NCBI GenBank assembly: GCA_002914845.1
Contig: JXTC01000239.1
Span: forward strand, 209,336-273,335
Origin: Trema orientale
Taxonomy: Eukaryota > Streptophyta > Magnoliopsida > Rosales > Cannabaceae
Direction of reading: 5' to 3'
DNA length: 64,000 bases
Shown piece after piece: positions 12,901 through 23,850 of the stretch (positions within the stretch are counted from its first letter, which is position 1; the number at the start of each line of letters is the position of its first letter). Made by a program: the position numbers and the translations under genes. The notes beneath the pieces are model-generated. The model searched no databases and had not been told where the DNA came from. It saw only the letters and a list, made by a program, of their open reading frames with translations.

Positions 12901-13368
12901 TATATCCATACATTAATCCTTTCCCCTCATTCCAAACATTTTTCCCTGGTTTACCACACCAGTTACCAAAATCCATGAATGATGTTCATCATTTACTAAA
13001 ATCATAATGTATTGTGCGCCAAGCACCATCTAATTTCAGCCCTTTCCAATTGCTTTGTTCCTATATTAGCCCTTTTCCTCGTGAGAAAATGTGCAAAACT
13101 GTTACCTTTGAAGATGATTAAGCCCATTTCCCAGAGTAGCAGAAAACAGCACTAGGTAAAGACATTTAGTACTTCTATTGCAAATAGCAAATTACAGTTA
13201 AAAATTGAAAAAAAAAAAAAAAAAAGAAGAGAGAGAACCTGGTCTTGTGTACACGATCAAGATGATAATTTAATCATCTATTTTCTTATTCAATAAAAAA
13301 AGTCATAATGTCATGACACATCTCCCTCCTTACCTTAAATTTCACATTACAAAACAATAAATAGAGCC
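12901..13368. other. Intergenic stretch and probable 3'UTR of the G-patch gene
   Basis: No separate gene seen. The right part (about 13150-13368) probably contains the 3'UTR of the minus-strand gene that stops at 13369. An A-run sits at about 13208-13225. Confidence 0.4.
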
Positions 13369-16300
13369 TTAACCTTGGGCACCCAAACCTCTTGATTTTG
13401 GTAACCTGACAGCAACCAGGGGATTGACAATTCCTTGTGAATCTTTGCCCAGTCCCATGCCTTCTACAAAACCCATCTTTGCCATCATCTTTGATCCAAA
13501 TCCTTTGGTATGCTTTTCAAAAGCTCCAGGTCTTTGAGATTTATTCTTTGGTTGTTTACTACTACCTGGGTCACTTGTTGCAGGGTCACTTGTTGCATGC
13601 CTGTGAGATTTGTTCTTTAGTGGTTTACCACTAGTTAGGTCACTTGTTGCAGGGTCACTTGCCGCATGCCTTTGAGATTTGTTCTTCGGTGGTTTACTGC
13701 TCCTAGTTGGGTCACTTGTTGCAGGGTCATCAATGGTGTTGGAGAACTCCACACCTAAGCCAAGGGATTTAGGTCTTTTGACCACTTCAATGGGCTTTGC
13801 AACACCTTGACCATCTTTCCCTAAGCCTCCACCTTCAACGAATCCCATTTTCGCCATCATTTTCGATCCAAAACCCTTGGTATGTACCTCAAAGGCACCA
13901 AAACTTGCTGAGCCAGCAACCACCTTATTTTCACTACTTGAATCCATTTCCACTGAATCAACAGGCGTAATCTCAACGGTTTCCGTTTCTGATCGCATTA
14001 CGCCACTCGACACGAAGGATACCGGTAGACTGGCATAAGAATCCTTTTTCCTGTTTTGTCTATACTCATTAGTTCTGCAGTGACGCTTGGCGGATGCCTT
14101 TCTTTCGGCAGATTGTCCAAGTTCCAATGACCTTATTAATGTATTCCCTTTTCCAATTTTCTTTGACCTCTTTCCATCTCCACTCACTGACTTTATGTTT
14201 GAGCATTCAACCACAGAGAAATCAGCATCCTCCATGCCAGCTCCCATAAGCTGAAATTATAATACAACCATTAAATTTCGATATAAGATACCTATAGGCA
14301 ATAGATTAGTTTAAATAATGCAATTTATGGATAGTAAGAATTAGAACCTTTTCCAAACGATCTCTGTCACTAGAAGATGGCATGCATGTGTGATGAGTTC
14401 GTGTCACCGTCACAAACCTGGAGAAAGAAAAATTGCAAGCTAGTTTCAGAAAATATATATATATATATATATTACTTTTAGCCCAAATAGGAAGCAAGGA
14501 AAACTGATAAGTCTCTACTTGCTGGTTATTAGGATTAAAGAGTTAGTTGAAGTTTGTTAGTTAGTTAGGGCTGGTTGTTATTAAGTAATGGTTAGTTAGT
14601 TGTAATCTTGATTAGTTACTGAGTGAGAGTGCTTATAAATAGTGCTTGAAGGGTTGCTTAGGGGAGTTCAGTTTTGTATGTCGTATTGAGTACTGAGCTC
14701 ATATCGTGGGAGAGAGTTAGACCTCTCGAGAGTCTAACAAGTCTGTAAAAATACATTTTTGGCAATAAATCTTACTGTTCAGCTCTATCTCCTAGCCCTA
14801 TTTCTTGTCTTGGTATCTTATCAATTGGTATCAGAGTCGTTCCTTCCCTGGGAATGACCACTAAAACTATAGATGAACGCTTGAATGTGGTTGAGGAGAG
14901 ATTGTTCGAGATCTGCACTGAGTGTCACCGGACATTGGCGCTAATCAAGATGGCTTTACAGCGGATTTCGAAGCTGGAACAAGGGTTGAATACCAGCTTG
15001 AACAAGATTTCAATCTTGGAACAGGTTGAGCAACACATTAACAGCCTAGAAGAATGGTCGAAACGAGAGGACGGGTCCTTGGCCGAGCTCGCGATGACAA
15101 GTCTCTTACTACTGGGGTACTTGGAGTAGAGCGCAACGACGCTGGGTCTTCAAGTATGGGGGCTCACGTTTCGCGGTTGGGTTCGCATGAAGAAGAGCGA
15201 GTAAATCCCGAAGATCTAAGCCTGGGCGCGCTCGATGAGGAGTTCTTGTGTTCATCGTGTTCGCATTTGGGTTCGACCGAGAAGTTAGGCCCAAGTGAGT
15301 GGGGGAAGGGTGCGCAAGGTAGCGAGTTCATATGCTATGGATTCAATACAGTTAATCTCGATTCTTTATGAACCAATCATCCTTCGTAGGGCGTTTGAGC
15401 ATGCTGTTCCCAAGCAACTCATGATAGATGCGCCATTTCGTGTGCTTTTGTTTGGAGGTCTTACATTATCACAAGTCAATAGTGCAAAAGAAATCAGTGC
15501 CCTGGTTATTGGTTATATGGAGTTTGGGAAGCTTGAATTTGTAGGGAAAATGTTCCTAGGTTGTGACCATCAAACTTCCACCTTGAGGACAAGGTGATTT
15601 TTTGGGGCGGAGGTATTGATAAGTCTCTACTTGCTGGTTATTAGGGTTAAGGAGTTAGTTGTAGTTTGTTACTTAGTTAGGGCTGGTTGTTATTAAGTAA
15701 TGGTTAGTTAGTTGTAATATTGATTAGTTACTGAGTGAGAGTGCTTATAAATAGTGCTTGAAGGGTTGTTTAGGGGAGTTCAGTTTTGTATGTTGTACTG
15801 AGCACTGAGCTCATATCGTGGGAGAGAGTTAGACCTCTCGAAAGTCTAAGAAGTCTGTAAAATACGTTCTTGGAAATAAATCTTACTGCTCAGCTCTATT
15901 CTCTTCTCCTAGTCCTATTTCTTGTCTTGGTATCTTATCAAAAACCTACATACCTTTTTTTCCCAGAGCCTTGACAACCACTCTGCAAGCGATATATTGA
16001 AGCCAATCGTCGTATCTGAAGTATTACCAACAGAAAAGGAATCCATCAGTAAGAAGGGTTCAAGACCTGACAGTATCGCATATCTTGCAAAAACGTTACA
16101 GGAGACAATAATTAAGACACAAAATTTGAGATACAGGGGTCAGGCCCTAACTTCTACTCTGAAATATACATCATATGCAAAGTTGTTTAAAGTAACAACT
16201 GCAAAAAAAATCTCCGAAGTTTGGGCTTTCTGCAATTTAAACAATGAGTTTTGGTTTCTGGAAAAAAAAAAAAAAAAACCTCCATATTTTGAAATTCAAA

Positions 16301-19300
16301 AAATTTGTACCCTCAGCCCACATTTTGACAAATTTATTTCCCAAAAAATTGCGAATTCAGACCCAACTTACATTATTCTTGTTTTGCTAAAATATTAACA
16401 ACAAAATATCATTTGGCTAACATAAAATGGGCAAAATAGGGAAAGAGGGTACAAATTTTTGGAATTTCAAAATATGAAGGCATTTTTTTGCAGAAACCAA
16501 AACTTAAGGTTTAAATTGTAGAACGGCCAAACATGAGGGTATTTTTTTGAATAAAAAAATCAACTCTTGTTTGAATAAAATCAACTTGCAATTGCAAACT
16601 AATATGATAAACCTTTACCTGAGAACAATCCCGAGAATGCATAGGTTGAAAAGAATACATATCAACTCCATCCAAAACAATTTGCTCCAGTTTCTATCCA
16701 AAGCAATGAGAAAGTAAGCACTTCTTAGAATCAAATATAGAGAATCAGCTGGGAGAAAAACAGTTCAAATTTTGCTGATTTTGCTAATTTGTATGAGAAT
16801 CAAATTTTATTATCACATACTTCATGAAATTTACTGATCATTACCCTAGTTTCATTCAAAACATTATAAGCGTATTGATTTTTCATTATTATTTTTTACT
16901 TACCAAATTTATTTGCTCAAGGTCAACACCACGACGTAGCATTCTATCCCGACGCTTAACAGCAATTGCTTCCTTACGCTGTTTCTTTTTGGCACCTGAA
17001 TTCATGCGAAATAAAAGAATGTCAATATCAGTTCAAAAAAATAAAAAGTAATTCATAAAACTATTAACCACATAAAGAAATAACATTTTTCAGGTCCTGT
17101 TAACAGTTGACTCATTAGCACAGAACTTACAGATAAACAATTCAATAAGACTAATACCCCTTATTTCACATAATAAATTCATGTAAACAAAGAAGAGATA
17201 CGCAAAAGGAACTTATATACAGATATACGTATCAAACCAAAATCATACCAGGAAATATTCTGGAACTTTTGCTCTTCTGAGCCCCTAATGGCCAAGACTG
17301 GGGGTAGCGGGCAACATGCTTCTTTTTGGCAGATACTGTTCTAGGATCCTTTATGAGCACAAAGTCATCTATAGCCGAAGACCAAGAATCTCTTGCAGCC
17401 CGGTTGTACTTCTGCCCTGAATGGGCCTTCTTCATTCCATAATCCCTAGATGCTTCCTGAAGAGCAATCCCACCCAACTTCTTTACTGTGTTATCATACC
17501 CACTGCTTGAAGAAGTATCATCGTCCGATCCATCAAGTTCCTGCTCCACCAACCATTTTGCATTTAAAATATTTTCCCGGCCGCCAATTCCTTCTAGATA
17601 ATCTTCTACAACTTCTTCGTCAACATCCGAATCGCTGTCAGACGTGTCTTCGGAATCATCACTTTCAGATGACCCTAGGTCAGAAGACTCTGAACTCCCT
17701 TCATGTATTGATCCCTCANNNNNNNNNNNNNNNNNCCTGAGTGTACAGTTTCATACCTCCAATGGACAAGAACCCAGAATTTTTCTTAGGAGACAATATC
17801 ACTGCTGGTGATTCTTCAGCCGTCACTACACCTGTTTCATCATTGTTCCTCTCTTCCGCATCCATATCCTGCTCAGAGGAAAATGAGTTGAAAAATGGGT
17901 CTTCTTTCTCTTCCGTTTGCATTAAGGAAGTTTCAACACCACTTTGAGATTCCTCAAGTTCATCAGAGAACCCCAGTCCCCGATGACGATGAGAGCTGTC
18001 ACCTAAGGCAAAACCTGAACTGTAATCATATGAAAAAGCCACATCTGAAAACTTTGAAGATGGCTTTTGGTCTGCATAAGCAAATATCTGGGTCTCCTTG
18101 GAATCAACTAAAGCAAAGGAATGTGAATCATCTAAATTATTGTCTGCATTATTCCTCCCAAATCGTGATTCTGGCTGCACACTCTCCTGTAGAAAGATAA
18201 TTTAAACAAGATATCCACAATTAACATTGGTTATTTACTTTTCAAAAAGTTTCCAATGCATCTTTTAAGTGAATTATAAAACAAATTCAAAGTCAAAGTT
18301 GAGAAAGTTATTCCCTCTAGCCAGTTACAGAGAGCTTATTTTCGTGTTTTTACACAAATCACCAGAAATGTCTATTTAGGTGTATATATCAAATTGATGG
18401 ATACCCCAACAATCATTTCCCCCAAAAAATAGTAGGCAAGAAAATTACTCCCTATGATTATTGATCACTTAAGGTAAAGCTCTTGTATTTATTTTTAAGC
18501 TATCCTCTCAAATGTCTAATAAATGTAAGTTCATAAGAGAACTAGAGGGGAGAAAAACAAGAAAAGAAAATCTACTCCTGCAGCCATTTGCTTCTGGATT
18601 AAATAAAATTTGGAGAAAAGTTTCTCCACAAACAATGAGTTTATACAAAACCAGAGCCTTAAGGACTGAAATCAGCTTTAAATTAGCTAAATAAGAGGGG
18701 GACCTAAGTCAACCTTGCCTTTATTATCACAATTATTTTCCTTTCTTTTTTAGCTTGAAAGCTGTGAACCCTCAATGAGAATCATTTCAACTCTGACCCA
18801 AATCCATTGAAAGGAAGAAGTATGAAAACAAATTCAACATAGTTCTGCTTTGTTCAGATTGCAAAACCATTCTCAAAATTCCAAAATGATCACTTGAGGC
18901 AATAAAAGGAGGAGCTTTAAGCAATAGGACAGACCTGAAGATCAATTGAAGGATATCGATATCCAATATTGTTTCCCCCAGATATCCTAGACCCACTTTT
19001 GGGACCAGAAGAAGCTGAGTTCGTTCGATCATAGCTTCCAGATTTGTTATTCACACTGGGATTTTTCCCTGAAATTTTAAAAGCATAAACAAATCCACCA
19101 CAAAAACATGGAGGAATCCCATAACAGAAAATGAATCAATTACAGGCCCCCAGCCGCCCACGTTTGGTCACTGAGAAAATGCAAGAAACCAGGAAAAGTA
19201 AACAAAATTTTCCTTAATCTAGAAACCAAAATAAATATGTTTATATACATATATATATGGTTGCCAATCCAGTAAATATATATATATAATGAAAAGACTT

Positions 19301-19973
19301 TACACAATTCATCCAACAATATATATATATATATATAGGCGTATCCGACATGAAATTATCAAATTTAGTATAACTGAAATGAAACCCATAAAACCAAAAC
19401 TTCAGAATTCCATTGCCCTTCATAAAACCAAAACCGAATCAATTACAGGACCCCCCTGCTGCCCATGTTTGGTCACTGAGAAAATGCAAGAAACCAGGAA
19501 AAGATTTTAACTTTTCCTTCATCTGGAAACCAAAAAAGAAAAATAGATTTTCCCCATTTCATCCCAGCAATATATACAGACATATATAGGCTTATCCCAT
19601 ATGAAATTATCAAATTTGAATTCAGAGACGAAAATTCTACTTTAAGATTACTGAAATGAAAAACCCATCAATCAAAACTTCAGATTTTCCTTTCCATTTT
19701 CTCGAGGACCAAACGAAACGCAACCCAAAATGCTAGTCATCAACACAAAGCGAATAAATAAATGGAAGAACCTCGAGAAGGGGTGGGCGCGAAGGACCAA
19801 TCAGATAAGAATCCTCCATCAACGAACAGAGCTCCTCGAATGGCAGACGAAGAAGATGGTCCTGACCCTCTTCTTCTTCCGCCTCCGCTGCCGTTGCTGC
19901 TCTTGTTCTTGCTGCCATTGTTGTTGGGTCTTCCCCTTCCTCTTCCTGCTCCTCCTCTTCTTCCTCCAGCCAT
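13369..19973 (-). CDS. R3H and double G-patch protein, SQS1/PFA1 type (8 exons)
   Basis: Minus-strand gene whose exons I assembled by splice consensus and unbroken phase: 19973-19772, 19068-18935, 18186-17249 (containing a 17-N gap at 17719-17735), 16995-16904, 16693-16619, 16015-15954, 14417-14348 and 14250-13369. The product is about 815 residues. It starts MAGGRRGGAGRGRGRP, a Gly/Arg-rich tail. A long acidic Ser/Asp-rich region follows, then DYLEGIGG and a basic block (AKKKQRKEAIAVKRRDR). An R3H-type region spans exons 5-7 (SFQPMHSRDCSQ, GSGKKRFVTVTRT). Exon 8 carries two near-identical G-patches (KGFGSKMMAKMGF). In yeast, Sqs1/Pfa1 uses its G-patch to activate the DEAH helicase Prp43 in ribosome and spliceosome work; a nuclear RNA role here is inferred. 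Phase agrees at every junction except across the N gap. Confidence 0.88.
14505..15940 (+). mobile_element. Short non-autonomous LTR retroelement in intron 6 of the G-patch gene
   Basis: LTRs at 14505-14823 and 15617-15940 both start TGATAAG and end CTTATCA. The 5-bp target duplication AAAAC lies at 14500-14504 and 15941-15945. A primer site matching initiator-Met tRNA (TGGTATCAGAGTCG) begins at 14826. A purine tract lies just before the 3' LTR. The 0.8-kb interior lacks pol; only a short gag-like coiled-coil start is suggested, so this is a TRIM-like or deleted derivative. The LTRs differ by roughly 5%, which points to a few million years. It lies antisense to the host gene. Confidence 0.88.
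16200..16552. mobile_element. Foldback MITE in intron 5 of the G-patch gene
   Basis: Two arms of about 105 bp (16201-16310 and about 16445-16550) are inverted copies at roughly 80% identity. Shared words are GTACCCTC/GAGGGTAC, CAGAAACCAAAACT and TTTAAATTG. It belongs to the same family as the element at 20304-20660. Confidence 0.65.
17719..17735. other. Assembly gap (17 N) inside exon 3 of the G-patch gene
   Basis: The run of N separates two coding flanks of one exon. Upstream on the minus strand the frame ends ...YTQ; after the gap it resumes EGSIHEGSS. With exactly 17 bases missing the frame would not match, so the run length is nominal. Confidence 0.95.
19133..19720. repeat. Tandem duplication in intron 1 of the G-patch gene (period about 303 bp)
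   Basis: Copy 1 starts near 19133 and copy 2 near 19436. Both begin GAATCAATTACAGG and continue with GTTTGGTCACTGAGAAAATG, then AAACCAGGAAAAG, an AT microsatellite and CATATGAAATTATC-like sequence. Copy 1 also carries (TA)n and a fragment reading GGTTGCCAATCCAGTA, which resembles the MITE family of 38.98-39.52 kb. Confidence 0.75.
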
Positions 19974-20303
19974 GGCTTCGCTTCCGAAATCGATCGATTC
20001 GTGGACCAGAAGAGAAGAGAGGCCAGGCCCTCTTTTGAAGCTTCGAAGCTTGAAGCGGCACCCTCTGGACGAAGGAGTTCGATCTCGACCGCCACAGTGG
20101 GAGCGGGTTCAATCACGACCGTGGAGATCGTGTAGGGCCCATTTGATGACGTGTTCGGTCCTGATCAGACTGGAGTGCACCACAAGGTGGAGCTTTTTAC
20201 TTGCTGCCCAAGGATATGAAAGGGAATATTCTAGTTGCAATGTGCGTCTTTTTTTCTTTCTTTTCAATCCTTACATCCTAGTTTTATGTATTTATTTTTT
20301 TTA
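19974..20303 (-). promoter_or_regulatory. Upstream region of the G-patch gene
   Basis: Holds the probable 5'UTR and promoter of the minus-strand gene that starts at 19973. No convincing TATA box was found. The sequence is moderately GC-rich next to the start and AT-rich beyond about 20220. The long plus-strand open frame here is a shadow of exon 1. Confidence 0.35.
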
Positions 20304-20660
20304 AGAGATAATTACAAAAAAATACCCTCACGTTTGGATGTTCTATAATTTAAACTCTTAAGTTTGGATTCTACAAAATAATACCCTGATATTACGAATT
20401 TCTGAAAATTAATACCCTGTGTTGATTTTTAACTGATAAAATACAATAATATCCTCAAAATTAAGATGAATAATATGGATTAATCTAATTTTAATGGAGG
20501 ATATTATTATTTTTTTGTTCCTAAAATTGGTCAAAAATTTTGTCTAGGGTATTAATTTTCAGAAATTCTTAATCTCAGATTATTATTTTGCAAAATCCAA
20601 ATTTTAGAGTTTAAATTGCAAAACACTCAGATTTCAGGGTATTTTTTTACAGTTATCCCT
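20304..20660. mobile_element. Foldback MITE upstream of the G-patch gene
   Basis: About 357 bp with long inverted arms. The left starts AGAGATAATTACAAAAAAAT. The right, read on the other strand, starts AGGGATAACTGTAAAAAAAT. Both arms contain ATACCCT, TTTAAACTCT and TTTCTGAAAATTAATACCCT. Same family as 16200-16552. Confidence 0.7.
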
Positions 20661-21254
20661 ATTTTTTATTCTAAGGCTGAGTCATCCTAGTTCAATCTGT
20701 TAAGGGTTGTTTGGTACGGGGTAACATCTTTGGGTGGGAATAAGTATCCTAATATATTCTTATGTTTGGTATTATTTTAACACCTAATAAGTAATTTTCT
20801 AAGAAATCATATTCTCTTACTAAGGGTCATTTTAAAATTACTAAATTATGTGGATTTTATATAACCCTTCATTTAAAACCCATCCTAAAGAAACAAAAAC
20901 TGAAATTCAGGCTCGTTTTTGGGGTCAAGTGGGTTTTCGATATAAAGAGATATTGACCCTATATTTATAATATTTTTGGTGGTTTATTTTTCCAACTACT
21001 AAATATAAGTTTTTGGGCTTCTTTTTATCGAATGGCTCAAATGTATATGAAACAAATTCTCTCTTCTTTTTTTTTTTTTTTTTTTTTGTAAAAAAAGGGA
21101 AAGAAAAAGGTTCATATTTTAGAGCTAGACTCTGAATTGCCTAACTGAAGAATTAGAGAAGGTTCGATTTCGATTGGGTTTTTTTTTCGGGTTTAATTTT
21201 CGAATGTGATAGATCGTTTTGGCCAAGAGGATTGAGCTTTCAGGGATTATATTC
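20661..21254. other. Gene-free stretch
   Basis: No gene seen. It contains a GTTGTTTGGTACGGGGTAAC word that resembles the ends of the GTTTGG elements at 8.4 and 12.1 kb, so a truncated copy is possible. A T-run lies at about 21068-21087. Confidence 0.35.
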
Positions 21255-21441
21255 ACCCTTACTTTATAGTATCTTCTATCGATGCAGGAAAATCTTCAAT
21301 CCAAACCTGGTTGACAAGGACAAACAACATCCCACTTTGCTATACAATGAGCAATACATTTGAGAATCTATCCTAACTCAATATTGGAATCTATATTAGC
21401 CTATAGCAAATTTTCTATCGTGAGACATTCAGTTTCAACTT

Positions 21442-21660
21442 TTACATGCCATACATAATCCACTCTGTTTTGCCAGTAACAAGCCATTGTTTTTGCCACT
21501 CCAGCATTATTCTAACCAAATCTTCCCATTGCTCAACTAACATTACCTCTCCTCTGTTATTCCGAATAATAGCTCCCAAACCCAATTGACTTGCAGAGTT
21601 TACAACCGCCGTCACAGACTCACAATTACCTTTATATTCATTTCTGCTGCAAGCCTGCAA
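21442..21660 (-). pseudogene. LINE-type RNase H-like fragment
   Basis: A 72-residue frame contains GLGAIIRNNRGEVM, the typical first strand and turn of the RVT_3/RNase H-like domain found at the C-terminus of plant L1-type LINE polyproteins. The rest of the domain and any reverse transcriptase are not visible, so this is a small decayed fragment. Confidence 0.5.
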
Positions 21661-21769
21661 GTGCCTTCCCCTTCCACCAGAGAATAGAGTAAATGTCCTC
21701 TTCCTTCCTTCCGATATTCAAATTGCAATACTTATACGGCTTTGTGGATAAAAATTTAGAAATCTCATA

Positions 21770-22060
21770 GAGAAAATGACATGGATATCAAAAAAAACTT
21801 TTTTGTGCATTTGTCTAAAAATGGCATTTTTAGGAGTGTCAAGGACTTCCTGATCATAGTTCAAGAGCTTCTTGACCATGAAAAAATCATTATTTTGGAC
21901 TTTTTCATGTTCAAAAAAATCCTCTTATTTAAAACTTTTTCATATTCAAAAAGTCCACGGGTCAATACGTCCTTGATACTTTTAAAAATATCACTTTTCA
22001 AAAACAAATACACAAAAAAGTCATTTTGGCCCAAGTTAGTCCTACCCATGTCCCTTTGAG
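21770..22060. mobile_element. Foldback MITE, second copy of the 12.6-kb family
   Basis: The left end GAGAAAATGACATGGATA and the right part GTTAGTCCTACCCATGTCC match the element at 12610-12876. Both also share ACTTTTTTGTG, ATGGCATTTTTAGGAGTG and a middle built of CTTGACCAT/GTCAAGA words. No clear target duplication is left at this copy. Confidence 0.6.
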
Positions 22061-22147
22061 CCATATAATTTTTAAGAGGCCCCTATTTATCCATATGAAT
22101 ATGAAGGAAATTAGATTTTTTATGGTAAAAGTCTGAAAAAAAAATAT

Positions 22148-22442
22148 GAAAAATCCCAGATTTAATTAGAAAAATACCATTTTTAAAAGTATTTAGAAAA
22201 ATATTAATTTTTATTAATTGGTGAAATACTTGAAGTAACCTGCCAAATTACCTAAGATAACTTGATTAGTTACTTCAATTAACTAGATTGATTACCCAAA
22301 ATAACCAAATTGGTTACCTCGAGTATCACTGAAAAATACTAATTTTGAAGGAAAAAGTGGTATTTCTAAATATTTATTAAAAGTGATATTTTTCTAAAAA
22401 AATTCAAAAGTGATATTTTTCTAAATGAATCCGAGATTTTTC
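22148..22442. mobile_element. Foldback element a, with internal GGTAACC-type repeats
   Basis: The ends are inverted: GAAAAATCCCAGATTTAATT at the left and, on the other strand from the right, GAAAAATCTCGGATTCATTT. Both run into AGAAAAATATCAC-like sequence. The middle (about 22223-22330) is a short array of TTACTT/GGTTACC words in both orientations. First of three related copies in 1.7 kb. Confidence 0.6.
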
Positions 22443-22792
22443 CGAAAAATCAGTCCATCTGAGATTTTTCAATTTTTGACCCTATGGGCGTGGATTTCTC
22501 TAAGAAGCCCTACGAATATGAGATGGTGTCTAAACTTAAAGAAACTAGAGTGGATTATCCTTTTTAACACTTCATTTTAATAAATATCAATTTTTTTTTG
22601 AAAAAAAATTATAGCTAAATAGAATGATCGAGTATATTTATTTTTACATTTGGTATATCAACTTATATATCAATTTTAGTTATGTATTTGTGTATTAGTT
22701 TTGTACTAGGTAAACCATATGGGCTTCTCACATAGATCAAGATCCAAAGTCCAAAAAATTTATTAAAAAAAAATATATGGGCTGAATTTTTT

Positions 22793-23076
22793 GAAAAATC
22801 TCGGATTGATTTAGAAAAATATTATTTTTTAAATTTTATTAGAAAAATACTATTTTTAAAAAGTATTTGGAAGATTGCCACTTTTTTCAAAATTGGTATT
22901 TTTAAGTAGTATTCGAGGCAACCAATCGGATTACTTAGGGAAACCAATCGAGTTACTTGAGGTAACTAGTTTGATTACATCAGATAACTTAACCAATTAC
23001 CTCAAGTAACTCATCATTTAGTAAAAAGTGATATTTTTCTAAAGTAGTATTTTTCTAAACAAATCCAGGATTTTTC
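22793..23076. mobile_element. Foldback element b of the same family
   Basis: Starts GAAAAATCTCGGATTGATTT and ends AAATCCAGGATTTTTC, which pair with each other. The core (about 22910-23015) holds AACCAATCG and TTACTTGAGGTAACTAG repeats with alternating orientation. Confidence 0.6.
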
Positions 23077-23521
23077 AAGGGTCATATAGCAAAATAACTG
23101 AATTTTGGGTCCAATTTAACTAAAAGTCCATTTGTTTAAATACTGTTGAAAAATTACTATTTATATTAAGTGTAACTAAGTATAAAAATTAATATACTCA
23201 GTACATAAACTAGAGTTATTATACAAGTAGAAATACCAAGTGTATAAATACGTATATTAGGTCATTTAGCTATAAAAGTAGAAAAATGAAAATTTATTAA
23301 TGTGGAGTATAAAATAAAAGAAAAATACTTAAATTTTCCAAAATCGAAAAATAGTTTTTGGATTGGTAGGAGGGGCTGCCGAATATTGGGTCATAAATAT
23401 CTATTATTTAAATATTGTAACAAAATGACCGGTATATCATTGGATATACCAAGTAAAAATAGAGGAAATTTTGTTGTTAAAATTCAAAAATATCGAAAAA
23501 TCCCAAATTTTAAAATTCTTT

Positions 23522-23850
23522 GAAAAATCCTAGATTTATTTAGAAAAATATCACTTTTAACCAATTGATAAGGCACTTGAGATAACTGATCAAGTTATTT
23601 GAGGTAACCAATCTACTTATCTCAAGTAACTCGATTAAGGTAACCGAATAAATTACTTGAGGTAACCAAACTACTTACCTCAAGTAACTAAATTGGTTAT
23701 CCTAAATAACCTGGGTAATTATTTCGAATACCTTTTAAAAATAACAATTTAAAAGTAAAAGTGATATTTTTCTAAGTATTTTGTAAAAATGGTATTTTTA
23801 TAAATAAATTTTTAATAGAAGTATATTTCTAAATAAATTTGGCATTTTTC
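23522..23850. mobile_element. Foldback element c of the same family
   Basis: Starts GAAAAATCCTAGATTTATTT and ends AAATTTGGCATTTTTC. The core (about 23565-23735) has the longest array of AGGTAACC / TTACTTGAGG units, roughly 8-10 copies of a 15-18 bp word. Confidence 0.6.

Noticed and set aside
17895-18200. Plus-strand frames across 17.45-18.20 kb
   Set aside because: Antisense shadows of exon 3 of the R3H/G-patch gene.
19762-20304. 180-residue plus-strand frame rich in Leu and Pro
   Set aside because: Shadow of the Gly/Arg-rich exon 1 of the minus-strand R3H/G-patch gene, which fits splice and phase.
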